64,000 nt of DNA, taken from Chitinophaga filiformis. Lineage in GTDB: Bacteria; Bacteroidota; Bacteroidia; Chitinophagales; Chitinophagaceae. Numbering within the stretch: the stretch's first letter is position 1; every line of letters starts with the position of its first letter. Shown one piece after another: positions 18,257 to 27,114 of the stretch. The translations under genes were made by a program, and so were the position numbers. The notes under the pieces were generated by a model, which worked only from the letters and a program-made list of their open reading frames with translations, was not told the origin of the DNA and did no database searches. The stretch lies in NCBI RefSeq assembly GCF_021646545.1, contig NZ_JAKIRP010000001.1, positions 1,518,913 through 1,582,912 on the forward strand. The letters run 5' to 3'.

Positions 18257-20554
18257 ATGAAACTTTATTTGCTCGTACTTTTTTTGTTTTTACTCCAATC
18301 GGTAACGGGGCAAGTGCTGCTTACCAGGTCCTCACAGCCTTTTTCAAAAGAAAGCCTGCAATTTGCTGATAAGTCGCTGACGGCGGTGGACAAGCCTTAT
18401 AAAGTTATATATATGCCGTTGCGCTCTTTTATCATGCCTCCTGAAAGTCTCATCGATGAGAAGACAACCCTTACACAATTACGGAATAAAGAGTTTGTTG
18501 CCAGCCCGGACCATCTGCAGCATGCGCTTATTGAGCAACAAGCTGCTGATCTCATAACAGTAAAGAGTTATTTTGATAAACTGGAAGACAAAGCGAATAC
18601 GATCCTGGTGTTGGACAACATTGTGCAAACAGCAGAGGTAGTTGATGGAAATGCGCATATGAAACACCTGGAGGGACGCCAATTTGTCTTCGGGGATGGA
18701 ATATCGGCTTCAATCAGACAAGTAATTACAAACTACTCGCCTGCGGCGCAACTTGATTTTAATGATCAGACACTTGCTACTAATAATAAATACCTGGAAG
18801 AGTATACTTCTGTCCTGGTAACAACTGTAAATAAAAGTGGTGCTGGCAGTATTGTCGAGGATGAATATCCTAAAATGATTCCGTTGTTGATAATGATTGT
18901 TGATGGAATTGGATACATACACGCTGATCCGGCAGCAGGTTTGGCCAACCTTACAAACGACGAGCAAGAGAAGTTAAAGACAATAATTAAAGAACGTGTA
19001 AATGTGGTGGACATTAAATTTACCCCAATCGATTATAAGCTCAGGGATCAGGATTTCGCTATTTATAGAATGGAAATGGTATATGCTTATAAAGCCAGGA
19101 TGACAGATGATTTTATTCTCCGTCAGAATAAAGAAGCGAATAGAACGTGGAAACTGAATGATAAAGTAATGGAGACAATGGCTGCAACCGATAGGATCTT
19201 TATGTTTACTGCGTTTATGGCGGAGAAAGATGCAGCCAGCAAGTATACTTTAAAGGATGGAGAAAATATATTTACAATCAGCACAGATGTAGGGACAGAC
19301 TACGACAAAAAGAACCCGACAACGACTTTGGAAATTAAGTTTTCATATAGCAGCAATAAATTCTTTGTCAAAGCCGGCAGAAAAGGAAAAGAACCGGAAC
19401 GTGTCAACTTTGGTGAAAAGATCGGAGATGAGGACGGTCGTCCGACGTTAAAAATTGGAGATAAGGTAGACCTGTATTTATTTAAACAGGAGGGAGAGAC
19501 GGAGAAGCTCATAAGTACAGCTATGTGGACGACTGACAATGAGAAATTTGTGACTGCCGATCATTATAGGGTGACAATTGTGGATGGCAAGAACAGTATC
19601 ATGGTGAAGTCAGGGAAAGATGAGAATGTGAAAATAATTGACTTTTCTTATCAAAAACCTGAAGAAAAGGAAATTGAATATTCGTTTGTAAATATAAATG
19701 TAGATGCATTGCCGGCACAGGAAAGCAAAGATTATGCAAAATCCCTGTTTAAGGATGCACTTGGGACTATCAAGGATAAGAATAAAGCATTGTCGAGTTA
19801 TTTTGTTAGCAATAATGCAAGGATCCAATCTTACGTATTGCCCGGAAACGATCCTTTGCTGGCAAGGCCTGCAGGCGAAAGAACCGTTTTACTGGGATTT
19901 GCCAATAAACATTTGGCTGCAACATATCGATCTGACCATCTTGACGTGATTGATATAAAGAAGACAAATAAGGGAATAGTACAGGATGCAACACTTGTTG
20001 TCAGGATTTATGGCAGTGACAGACAAACACTGTTAGATGCATCAAGTGCTCCAACTGCTGAGGGTAAAAGCCAGGCAGAGCCTATTCTGACGAGATTGGC
20101 AAAGACAGATAAAAATATGTCAGACAAGGTTCGCGCTCTTATTCAGTCCGGCCAGCTGACTGATGCAGCATTGAATGAATGTTATGAGCTTATTCCGGAT
20201 GACAAAAAAGTATTATCCACATATTTTGGAGGCTTGACAACTAAAAAGCTTATATATCTCAACTATGACGGAATACTCGCATTGGACACAAAGGCTCCCA
20301 TAACTACTGAGAATAGATTTACAAGTATCACTGCTCATGAAATGATGCACGTATACTTTACTTCAACGAACTACTATTCTGTATTGAAATGGGTTATAAT
20401 CCGGGAGAAGCGGACTAAATACGGATATGGTTTGGGAACCAGCGATTGTAGTATGGCTGATGGGCATGAGGAATATAACCCGGAAGATCAGAAAACCTGT
20501 GACGAGCAAAAAAAGTATATACCAGAACCCACACCAGGAAGCATATCATTATGA
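18257..20554 (+). CDS. secreted protein with HExxH zinc-metallopeptidase motif
   Basis: A 765-residue protein that I cannot assign to a named family. It has a Sec signal peptide (MKLYLLVLFLFLLQSVTGQ). The long middle part is rich in lysine and aspartate, with beta-rich stretches (KLKTIIKERVNVVDIKFTPI; KIGDKVDLYLFKQEGE). Near the C-terminus it carries AHEMMHVYF, an HExxH motif at residues 694-698. About 40 residues later comes ADGHEEYNPED, whose acidic residues could supply a third zinc ligand as in gluzincins. The stop overlaps the next gene's start by 4 nt (ATGA), so the two are translationally coupled and probably cooperate. Protease activity is inferred from the motif only. Confidence 0.7.
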   Translation: MKLYLLVLFLFLLQSVTGQVLLTRSSQPFSKESLQFADKSLTAVDKPYKVIYMPLRSFIMPPESLIDEKTTLTQLRNKEFVASPDHLQHALIEQQAADLITVKSYFDKLEDKANTILVLDNIVQTAEVVDGNAHMKHLEGRQFVFGDGISASIRQVITNYSPAAQLDFNDQTLATNNKYLEEYTSVLVTTVNKSGAGSIVEDEYPKMIPLLIMIVDGIGYIHADPAAGLANLTNDEQEKLKTIIKERVNVVDIKFTPIDYKLRDQDFAIYRMEMVYAYKARMTDDFILRQNKEANRTWKLNDKVMETMAATDRIFMFTAFMAEKDAASKYTLKDGENIFTISTDVGTDYDKKNPTTTLEIKFSYSSNKFFVKAGRKGKEPERVNFGEKIGDEDGRPTLKIGDKVDLYLFKQEGETEKLISTAMWTTDNEKFVTADHYRVTIVDGKNSIMVKSGKDENVKIIDFSYQKPEEKEIEYSFVNINVDALPAQESKDYAKSLFKDALGTIKDKNKALSSYFVSNNARIQSYVLPGNDPLLARPAGERTVLLGFANKHLAATYRSDHLDVIDIKKTNKGIVQDATLVVRIYGSDRQTLLDASSAPTAEGKSQAEPILTRLAKTDKNMSDKVRALIQSGQLTDAALNECYELIPDDKKVLSTYFGGLTTKKLIYLNYDGILALDTKAPITTENRFTSITAHEMMHVYFTSTNYYSVLKWVIIREKRTKYGYGLGTSDCSMADGHEEYNPEDQKTCDEQKKYIPEPTPGSISL

Positions 20555-21507
20555 GGAAATTATTGACGACACTGTTCTGCTTTGTTTTAAGCTGTACTTT
20601 TTTATACGGACAAAGCGGAACTTATCAAAGAGTGCCGGATAGTGTGTCCAGATATATTATATCGCAGGTAAGTGCTGCCATTCTTCAATACCGGGTTGAC
20701 TATAACCCTGAATTGACAGAAGCGGACAAGATCTATAAAAAGATTGGCAATGAAACGCTGTATAAGGACGCAGCCTGGATATTATTTGAAGACCCGGAAG
20801 TTTATGACGCACCGGAGTTATTAATGCATGTTGACAGATGGCCGGAAGGGACTCCATTGGCGCATTATTATATCGTAACAAAATCGGAGAATCGTTTTGC
20901 ACTGAATTACTCCTTCCGTCCGTACAATGGCAAGCTGACAGATACTTTATATTCAAAAAAGTATGACAGCAATAATAAGTATTTCCCCTCTGATGGACGT
21001 TTCCTCGTTTACTACGATGAGAAAAAGGGTATTTTCCGGTACCTGAGCGGCAACTTTTTTCAGGATAGGATAAATGGTTCCTGGTATATATATGGAACAG
21101 AAATGATCCCCCAGATCCGTTTGGCACAGTATACAGTCCGACCTCCTGAAAGCTTCCTTGTTAAAGGAGACACTACCATTTATAAAATGCCCGGCGCCCG
21201 CGCTATTACCCATGGCACACCCGGCCGATTTTTAGTAAAGACAATTGAAAAGTTTCCTTATGATTATGTGGAAGTGATCTACTATAGTAACAACGTGTCT
21301 GAAACAGGAGACAACGACGTCCATCATTTTTATGAAATAAAACAGATCCGTGATTATACCAGAGGATATCCCGTTACCCGGGAGGTAATGAAGCCAGTCG
21401 TTCGCTTACTGAATGAAAGAGAAATGGCGGCATTGGAAGAATATTATCATGAACCGGTCTATAATTTTGGGAATGTTGATCCGGCCGGTATTCCGGTGAA
21501 GAAATGA
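20551..21507 (+). CDS. secreted protein of unknown function coupled to the HExxH gene
   Basis: A 318-residue protein with a Sec signal peptide (MRKLLTTLFCFVLSCTFLYG). No family is recognised. The body is rich in tyrosine and charged residues, with probable beta structure (RFLVYYDEKKGIFRYLSGNF; PYDYVEVIYYSNN). Its ATG overlaps the stop of the HExxH gene (20551-20554), so expression is coupled. It could be a binding partner, inhibitor or chaperone of that protein; this is inference from gene order. A 13-bp hairpin follows just after the stop. Confidence 0.65.
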   Translation: MRKLLTTLFCFVLSCTFLYGQSGTYQRVPDSVSRYIISQVSAAILQYRVDYNPELTEADKIYKKIGNETLYKDAAWILFEDPEVYDAPELLMHVDRWPEGTPLAHYYIVTKSENRFALNYSFRPYNGKLTDTLYSKKYDSNNKYFPSDGRFLVYYDEKKGIFRYLSGNFFQDRINGSWYIYGTEMIPQIRLAQYTVRPPESFLVKGDTTIYKMPGARAITHGTPGRFLVKTIEKFPYDYVEVIYYSNNVSETGDNDVHHFYEIKQIRDYTRGYPVTREVMKPVVRLLNEREMAALEEYYHEPVYNFGNVDPAGIPVKK

Positions 21508-21511
21508 TAAC

Positions 21512-21542
21512 GAAGAAGGTTGCTGATTGAGCAACCTTCTTC
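21512..21542 (+). terminator. stem-loop after the secreted pair
   Basis: A perfect 13-bp stem (GAAGAAGGTTGCT with AGCAACCTTCTTC) with a 5-nt loop begins 4 nt past the stop at 21507. The following sequence is AT-rich but lacks a long T run, so it may act as a terminator or as an mRNA-stabilising hairpin. Confidence 0.6.
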
Positions 21543-21606
21543 ATTATTGATATGTTGAGTGTTTCCGGTGATGAAATAGCAGCAGGGATGGGAACTACCC
21601 CAAAAT

Positions 21607-21641
21607 AAAAACGGAGATAATACTTTCGTACTATCTCCGTC
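21607..21641 (-). terminator. tRNA-Glu terminator hairpin, copy A of a 35-bp duplicate
   Basis: Directly downstream of the minus-strand tRNA-Glu lies an inverted repeat (ACGGAGATA ... TATCTCCGT), followed on the minus strand by a T run. The same 35 bases occur without mismatch at 35659-35693, in the same orientation, where no intact tRNA is found. Confidence 0.75.
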
Positions 21642-21646
21642 CGTGT

Positions 21647-21721
21647 TGGTACCGCGTACGGGAGTCGAACCCGTCATTCCTCCGTGAAAGGGAGGCGTCT
21701 TAGCCGATTGACCAACGCGGC
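21647..21721 (-). tRNA. tRNA-Glu (anticodon TTC), copy 1
   Basis: On the minus strand a full cloverleaf can be folded: acceptor GCCGCGT/ACGCGGT, a short D arm, anticodon stem CCTCC/GGAGG with loop CTTTCAC (anticodon TTC, glutamate), T arm ACGGG/CCCGT with loop TTCGACT, and an encoded CCA (included here). It is identical to the copy at 46354-46428. It has its own promoter (21740-21768) and terminator. Confidence 0.95.
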
Positions 21722-21739
21722 TTTTCCCGTTTGGGATTG

Positions 21740-21768
21740 CAAAGGTAGTGAAATACTTCATTCCGCAA
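21740..21768 (-). promoter_or_regulatory. promoter of tRNA-Glu copy 1
   Basis: Read on the minus strand: TTG, an 18-nt spacer, then TACCTTTG, a textbook Bacteroidota -33/-7 pair about 19 bp before the tRNA 5' end. The same -7 box precedes tRNA-Glu copy 2. Confidence 0.8.
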
Positions 21769-21821
21769 AATTTTTTTTAAATATTTTCAAAAAGGAGAGA
21801 ATACCCCACCTTTGTACTACT

Positions 21822-22208
21822 ATGGGAAAACTAAACATACTTATAGCAGAAAACGATGCAAATGGTAAGGTCCTGATACAGGAATCATTTGCCGATACAG
21901 GGCTATTTAATGTGGTGGCAGTGGCAGAAGATGGAAAGATCCTGAAAGATATCATGGAGGAATCCGATATCCTGTTCCCGGATGTGATCCTGTCAGCCGC
22001 AGGACATGGGTATGATGTCCTTTATTACATTAAAAGAAGTGATGCGTTCCGGGAAATTCCGGTAGTGACCTACTCTGCCTCCGATAGCGGCAGCGAGGAG
22101 AAAAAGTGCCAGCAAATGGGCGCTTTAAAACACTTCATTAAGCCTGATAACGCTCCTGGCTATCAGAAAATGGCCAAAGAACTGTATGACCTGTTACTCG
22201 GGGAATAA
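21822..22208 (+). CDS. receiver-like protein lacking the phosphoacceptor Asp
   Basis: A 128-residue single-domain protein with the receiver fold pattern: LNILIAENDANGKVLIQESF at the start, a PDVIL strand, a TYSAS segment and the conserved lysine in HFIKPDN. Where receivers have PD-x-IL-x-D-x-x-M/L-P, this protein reads PDVILSAAGHG, so residue A59 stands at the phosphoacceptor position and the MP that follows is lost. It is therefore a probable pseudo-receiver working by protein binding. The frame is open upstream across the tRNA gene, but ATG 21822 (MGKLNILIAEN) is the natural start. CACCTTTG, a near -7 box, lies 7 nt before it. Confidence 0.75.
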   Translation: MGKLNILIAENDANGKVLIQESFADTGLFNVVAVAEDGKILKDIMEESDILFPDVILSAAGHGYDVLYYIKRSDAFREIPVVTYSASDSGSEEKKCQQMGALKHFIKPDNAPGYQKMAKELYDLLLGE

Positions 22209-22280
22209 ATCATTCCGCTTACCATACTGCTAACCAGCCCCTCCAGGCCGGCCTGCCATACTTTTATACCAATTGCATTC

Positions 22281-22308
22281 AGCCATGACGTAAGTCATGG
22301 CTTTTTTA
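22281..22308 (+). terminator. Rho-independent terminator of the receiver-like gene
   Basis: A 9-bp perfect stem (AGCCATGAC with GTCATGGCT) around a GTAA tetraloop is followed by a T run. Confidence 0.85.
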
Positions 22309-22383
22309 TTGCCTGTATCTCGCCTCAGAACGGGGTGCTATTCCACTCGTTTTTTATTAACAACTCATATACGAACCATCGGC

Positions 22384-22478
22384 AACCCATATATAACCCA
22401 TATATAACCCATACCTCTATAAATATGGGTTATATATGGGTCATATATGGCTTATATATGGGTTATATATGGGTTATA
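22384..22478. repeat. 11-bp tandem units arranged as a long inverted repeat
   Basis: The left arm (22384-22413) is two full copies plus a partial copy of AACCCATATAT. After a 10-bp centre, the right arm (22424-22478) is five contiguous 11-bp units of the complementary form TATGGGTTATA; the second and third units carry single or double substitutions (GGGTCATA, GGCTTATA). The period is exactly 11 bp throughout. The first right-hand units can pair with the left arm in an almost perfect 30-bp stem with two mismatches. Confidence 0.9.
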
Positions 22479-22735
22479 TCAGGAAATGAGCTATGGTAGC
22501 AGGCTTACAAGGAAGTGTAAAAATGTCTATTGTATTATCAGTTAATTAATAAATGAATTTATAATAGATAGTAATTCTATATTTTGAATTGCTTGAGGAT
22601 AAATATTTATATGAGAGGTTTTGAAAAACAATTCACTGTCAGGATAGAGTGTAGCTGCGTTTGTCCCGAATCCGGGATAGAACAATTGAGAAAGTTATGT
22701 AATTTGGCCCCTCCGCAACCAACAAACTACTACTT

Positions 22736-24034
22736 ATGAATAGGAAGAACCTATTTCTGCTTCTTTTAGCTCTTTTTATATTCCGGGTTATTTATGGATT
22801 GTGCTCGGAATTCTGGTTCCCTGATGAATTACAAATTTACCTGATCGGATTAAAGTCCTATACTACCGGTACCTGGCCGACCTATGGTCCGGATGTCGTG
22901 TATACTAATACACAAATTCCCGGGGCCTTGCAGGGATTGCTGGTCAGCGCCGGATTCTATATTGCGAAGCTGCCCGAGATGCCTGCCCTCATCCTGAACA
23001 TTTTATCTTTTGCCAGCTTGTCATTACTGGCTTATTATATTACCCGCCGGGTAAAGGGGATTCCCGCCTGGATGATCTGGGTGTTGTGTCTGACCACTCC
23101 CTGGGCATTGTATTACCCCACCCGGGTGGTAAACCCATCCTACACAATGGCACTGGCGATCCCTTTCTTTATCTGCCTGTTGGAGATATTACCTATGAGC
23201 AAAGACAAATTTATCTCTCCCGGACTGGCTTTCTTTGTGATGGGCCTTACCACAACCATGATCATGCAGCTGCATCTGTCATGGGTGCTGTTGTTACCGT
23301 ACGCCGGAATAGCGTTGCTCTTTTCTTACCGGCTGGCAGGATTAAAAAGTACTTCCGTACGGTTGATGTTGTACCTGACTGGATTAATCGTGGGAGCCCT
23401 GACCCTTATCCCCACCTGGCTGCACCCGGATGCGGAAGCAGGTAAGGTGGCATCCAATGTCGTATTCAACTGGAAGAACATTGAAAATATTGTAACTATA
23501 CTAACCAGGTACTGGTCTTTCGCTTCTTTTGAAGTGCCCTATGTAGTAGGCAATTCCGAAGAAAAATGGCAGCTGATGAAAGAACAGATGTGGGTCGCAC
23601 CATTCTTCTTTTTCCTGCTGGTGGTGGGATTTGCACAGGTAGGATTGTTCATCCTTTCCTATTTCATCAAAACGGATAATGAGGAGTGGAAGAAAATGAG
23701 ATGGCTGAACCTGTTCACTTACTTGCTGGTGTTTGCCAGCTTCTTTTTCTCGATCAAAGGGCCGTCTTCGCATACTTTCTGTATGCTGCTGCCATTGCCG
23801 ATGATCTACTCTTTCTATTGTTATGAATGGCTGGTATCAAAAAAGGCATTCTTCATACAATTGCTGCGTGTCATTATCATCAGCGGCATCATCTTTCATA
23901 TCGGGTTGGGAATCTTCAATTTCCAGCACAGGTCATTGTACAAAGACAGGGCAAGAGTGGTGGAAGCCCTCGACAAAATGGATTATAAAGTATTGGGAGA
24001 AAGACGTTCAGATAAATTAGGGTACGGTTACTAA
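22736..24034 (+). CDS. GT-C type polytopic membrane glycosyltransferase
   Basis: A 432-residue membrane protein with about ten hydrophobic segments. The first is followed by FWFPDELQIY, whose D30-E31 pair sits in the first extracytoplasmic loop where GT-C enzymes (PMT/ArnT-like) keep their catalytic acidic residues. These use polyprenyl-phosphate-linked sugars and act on the periplasmic side. Other features are PTYGPDVVYTNTQIPG and YYPTRVVNPSY. The gene stands alone, bounded by a repeat-bearing leader upstream and a strong terminator downstream. Donor and acceptor are unknown. Confidence 0.72.
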   Translation: MNRKNLFLLLLALFIFRVIYGLCSEFWFPDELQIYLIGLKSYTTGTWPTYGPDVVYTNTQIPGALQGLLVSAGFYIAKLPEMPALILNILSFASLSLLAYYITRRVKGIPAWMIWVLCLTTPWALYYPTRVVNPSYTMALAIPFFICLLEILPMSKDKFISPGLAFFVMGLTTTMIMQLHLSWVLLLPYAGIALLFSYRLAGLKSTSVRLMLYLTGLIVGALTLIPTWLHPDAEAGKVASNVVFNWKNIENIVTILTRYWSFASFEVPYVVGNSEEKWQLMKEQMWVAPFFFFLLVVGFAQVGLFILSYFIKTDNEEWKKMRWLNLFTYLLVFASFFFSIKGPSSHTFCMLLPLPMIYSFYCYEWLVSKKAFFIQLLRVIIISGIIFHIGLGIFNFQHRSLYKDRARVVEALDKMDYKVLGERRSDKLGYGY

Positions 24035-24054
24035 ACCGTTTGTTGCTGACTTAT

Positions 24055-24097
24055 AAAATAAATGGAGCGTCGCTGACCGGGACGCTCCATTTATTTT
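24055..24097. terminator. bidirectional terminator
   Basis: A perfect 17-bp inverted repeat with a 9-nt loop lies between two convergent genes. It carries an A run on its left flank and a T run on its right flank, so it can stop transcription from both sides. Confidence 0.85.
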
Positions 24098-24110
24098 GTA
24101 TGCCTGGATA

Positions 24111-24953
24111 TTACTTGAATATTACACCGAAAAAGGAACGCATATCATTCCATGATGCGGTATCAGCTGCAGCATTATATGCAATTGGCAGGTTGAATTT
24201 CTTGCCGTTTGCAGTAGAGGCCGGATTAGTGAACGCATGACTGGCGCCTGCATATTCCTTGAAAGTATAAGGAATGTTCAGAGAGTCCAGCTGCTTTCTG
24301 AAAGTAGCTACATCCTGCGCAGGTACGAACGGATCAGCTCCGCCATGGCACACCAGAATTTGTGCTTTGGTCAGATCTTTTACAGGAGTGACACCCTGCA
24401 GTCCGCCGTGAAAGCTAACCACACCATTTACAGGAAGACCCAGTTTAGCACCATTCAGTACCATGGAACCGCCGAAGCAGTAACCGATGGCTGCAATACG
24501 GGTAGTGTCTGCCTGCGGATAAGTTTTGGCTTTTGCCAATGCTGCCTGCAGTCTGCTGAAGCCCAGTTGTGGATTAGTGTAGAACGGCATAGCATATGCT
24601 TTCGCCTGATCAGGATTGTCAGCGTGTTTGCTGCCACCGTACATATCTATACCGATGGCCAGGTAACCCAGCTCAGCAAGCTGTTTGGCCCTGCCCTTAA
24701 TATAGTCGTCCAGACCCCACCACTCGGGTACGATCAGTACGATCGGCTTTTTAGCTGTGGTGTCATCGCTGAAAGCAACAATACTGTTCATTGTTACACT
24801 GTCCGCCTGGATAGCAACAGTTTCTTCTGTAATGGTCGGTTGTGTGGCAGTGCTGTCGGCCTCGTGTCCGGATGTTGCTGGCTGATTGTTGCAGGCTGTC
24901 ATGCACAATGCAATAGCTGCAGGCGCGATAATTGTTGCGAAATTGAATTTCAT
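24111..24953 (-). CDS. dienelactone-hydrolase family lipoprotein
   Basis: A 280-residue alpha/beta hydrolase of the dienelactone hydrolase family. It starts with a lipoprotein signal (lipobox LCMTAC, lipidated C21) and a Ser/Thr-rich linker. The hydrolase core has the nucleophile C159 in IGYCFGGSM, D207 in HGGADPF and H239 in AGASHAF, the Cys-Asp-His triad of this family; VPEWWGLDDY supplies the E77 that activates the cysteine. The family cleaves esters and lactones. The location would be the periplasmic face of a membrane. ATG start at 24953. Confidence 0.9.
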   Translation of the reverse strand: MKFNFATIIAPAAIALCMTACNNQPATSGHEADSTATQPTITEETVAIQADSVTMNSIVAFSDDTTAKKPIVLIVPEWWGLDDYIKGRAKQLAELGYLAIGIDMYGGSKHADNPDQAKAYAMPFYTNPQLGFSRLQAALAKAKTYPQADTTRIAAIGYCFGGSMVLNGAKLGLPVNGVVSFHGGLQGVTPVKDLTKAQILVCHGGADPFVPAQDVATFRKQLDSLNIPYTFKEYAGASHAFTNPASTANGKKFNLPIAYNAAADTASWNDMRSFFGVIFK

Positions 24954-25100
24954 GTGATAGTTATTGAGTTAGTTATAATGGAGATATGTATAAGAAGATA
25001 AAGGTAGACATTATACGGTTTAGGCTGGTAGCCGCCTATCAAAATAATGCGCCACAGTAAATCGTACTAAAATTAGCTCACTATTACCTAATTTCAAGGA

Positions 25101-26708
25101 ATGGATCGTGGATTTAATACAGCCATATCAAACGCTTTTCTTACAGACGCAGGAATATTACAGCTTGACTTCCTGCAGTTACTGCCTATAGGTGCCTGCT
25201 TATACAATGCCAGCGGAAAGGTCTTGTTTTATAATGAAGCTGCTGCCAGGTTGTGGGGAAGAAACCTGGAAATGGCACAGGCAAATAATGTTTTTGATGG
25301 TGTTGTTCCGTATTACACAGCAGAAGGGATATATCTACCACACGACGCAGCCACACTTACTGCCCTGATAAAAGAAGGGGCGCCCTGCAATGACTGGCAG
25401 GTGGTAATGGAACGCCCCGACAGATCAAGAGTTCTTCTTAAAGGAAATCTTCTTCCTTTGAAAGATAAATTTGGAGCGATGGTGGCTGTTCTTCACTGTT
25501 TTCAGGAAGTTGCCGGGACCAATGCATCTGTGCAGGAAATTGACGAGCATATTTCCCGTTACAAAAGGCTGAATGAAGAGCTGAAAAGGAGCGAAGAGCG
25601 CTATCATAAAATGATCGAAGAGGTGGAGGATTATGCTATCCTGTTGTTGGACAGATCGGGCGTCATCCAGAACTGGAATAAAGGAGCGGAAAAGATCAAA
25701 GGATATCATGAGTCAGAGATTATTGGAAAACATTTCAGTATTTTTTATCAGGCAGAAGACAGGGCAAAACATCTTCCCGACAGGTTGATCGCAGAAGCAA
25801 CGCAAACAGGAAAAGCTGTGCAGGAAGGTTGGCGTGTGCGCAAAAACGGCACCAGGTTCTGGGGAAGTATTGTCATAACAGCCTTACATGATACAGCACA
25901 CAATGTTATCGGCTTCTCCAAAGTAACGCGCGACCTGACGGAGAAAAAAATAGCGGAAGATAAGATCAGGCAATATGCAAATGAACTGGAGTTTCAGAAC
26001 AAAGAGCTGGAACAATTCGCCTATGCAGCTGCACACGATATGAAAGAGCCATTGCGGAAGATCCAGTTTTACAATAACTTTATTTTCGATAATGCCGGTC
26101 AGCAGCTGCCGGAGAAATGCCGGGAATATCTGACCCGGTCTATCAACGCGGCCTCCCGGATGCGCGGCCTTATTGACGATCTGCTGACCTATTCACAGGC
26201 GTCTTCCTTCTCCCAGGAAATGGTGGATACAGACCTGAATACGGTCATCAGTGAGGTTATTTCATCACATCATGACACCATTGAAAAAAACGATGTGATC
26301 ATTGATGTAGATCGCTTTCCCGTTATGCGTGTTATTCCCTTCCAGTTTGCCCAGCTGTTTGACAACCTGCTGGGTAATGCCTTGAAATACCGGCATGAGG
26401 AACGTCAGCCGCACATCTTCATCAGCGCTGAAAAAACAACGGCGCCTCCCGATGTCAGAAACGCAGGCTTATCCGAAATCTGTTATTACAGGTTCTCCAT
26501 CATTGACAATGGTATTGGCTTTGAACCTAACTATGCAGATAAGCTCTTTGAGCTTTTCCAGCGCATACATAACCAACCCGGTATTACAGGTTCGGGAATA
26601 GGACTTGCAATCTGCAAGAAGATCGTATTGAACCATCACGGTATCATCAAGGCATACGGTAATCCCGGGCAGGGCGCCAGGTTTGACATCTATATTCCAT
26701 GCGAATAA
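25101..26708 (+). CDS. PAS-domain sensor histidine kinase
   Basis: A 535-residue cytoplasmic histidine kinase without membrane segments. Two PAS domains (about 20-135, and 165-285 with DYAILLLDRSGVIQNWNKGA) are followed by a HisKA dimerisation helix with the phosphorylated H312 (AAAHDMKEPLRKIQ). The HATPase_c domain has NLLGNALKYR (N box), IIDNGIGFEP (G1) and GSGIGLAICKK (G2). It converges with a lone receiver gene (26713-27114) with only 4 bp between the stops; these resemble kinase/Rcp1-type receiver partners, though convergent order means separate transcription. Confidence 0.9.
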   Translation: MDRGFNTAISNAFLTDAGILQLDFLQLLPIGACLYNASGKVLFYNEAAARLWGRNLEMAQANNVFDGVVPYYTAEGIYLPHDAATLTALIKEGAPCNDWQVVMERPDRSRVLLKGNLLPLKDKFGAMVAVLHCFQEVAGTNASVQEIDEHISRYKRLNEELKRSEERYHKMIEEVEDYAILLLDRSGVIQNWNKGAEKIKGYHESEIIGKHFSIFYQAEDRAKHLPDRLIAEATQTGKAVQEGWRVRKNGTRFWGSIVITALHDTAHNVIGFSKVTRDLTEKKIAEDKIRQYANELEFQNKELEQFAYAAAHDMKEPLRKIQFYNNFIFDNAGQQLPEKCREYLTRSINAASRMRGLIDDLLTYSQASSFSQEMVDTDLNTVISEVISSHHDTIEKNDVIIDVDRFPVMRVIPFQFAQLFDNLLGNALKYRHEERQPHIFISAEKTTAPPDVRNAGLSEICYYRFSIIDNGIGFEPNYADKLFELFQRIHNQPGITGSGIGLAICKKIVLNHHGIIKAYGNPGQGARFDIYIPCE

Positions 26709-26712
26709 GATC

Positions 26713-27114
26713 TCAGCTAGCGGCTGCCAGCATTTGCCTGGCGATGTTGTTCAATTCATCTGTTTTGGTAGGCTTCACAAAGTATTGAAGAGCGCCTTTC
26801 TCCATACAACTTTTGACATGTTCGGGCTGGTTGGAAGTGCTCCATACCACCTTGGGAATAGATCTGAGACGAGGGACGTCCTGAATTCTCTCCAGTACCT
26901 CTATTGCATTGTAGATGGGCATTTTATAATCAAAAATGAGCAGCTCCGGTAAAGAGTTATCCGGGCAATTGAGCAGATATTCAATGGCTTGTTGCCCATT
27001 TACCACTGAATGAATGTCCGCTGTAGGATCCAATCTTAAAATCGCATCTTTCAGAATTTCCTGGTCTTCAGGATCATCATCTGCTAAAAAAATAATTTTA
27101 GCCTTACTATCCAT
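26713..27114 (-). CDS. single-domain response regulator (Rcp1-like)
   Basis: A 133-residue receiver with no output domain. The acidic pocket is D12-D13-D14, the phosphoacceptor is D62 (LLIFDYKMP), the conserved T/S is in VVWSTSNQ and the conserved lysine is in YFVKPTK. It resembles the Rcp1-type receivers that accept phosphate from PAS or phytochrome kinases. The facing histidine kinase at 25101-26708 is the obvious candidate partner. ATG start at 27114. Confidence 0.9.
   Translation of the reverse strand: MDSKAKIIFLADDDPEDQEILKDAILRLDPTADIHSVVNGQQAIEYLLNCPDNSLPELLIFDYKMPIYNAIEVLERIQDVPRLRSIPKVVWSTSNQPEHVKSCMEKGALQYFVKPTKTDELNNIARQMLAAAS

Larger units (their letters stand above)
22209..22735. 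other. 527-bp gene-free stretch with terminator and 11-bp repeats
   Basis: No convincing coding frame is present. It holds the terminator of the receiver-like gene, the 11-bp-periodic repeat at 22384-22478, and the AT-rich upstream region of the glycosyltransferase gene. Confidence 0.7.

Noticed and set aside
22384..22478. Repeat array as CRISPR, replication origin or attachment site
   Set aside because: There are no spacers, no cas or replication genes and no integrase; units are contiguous at 11 bp.
25101..27114. Histidine kinase and receiver as one operon
   Set aside because: They are convergent, so they cannot share a transcript; a functional pairing remains possible.
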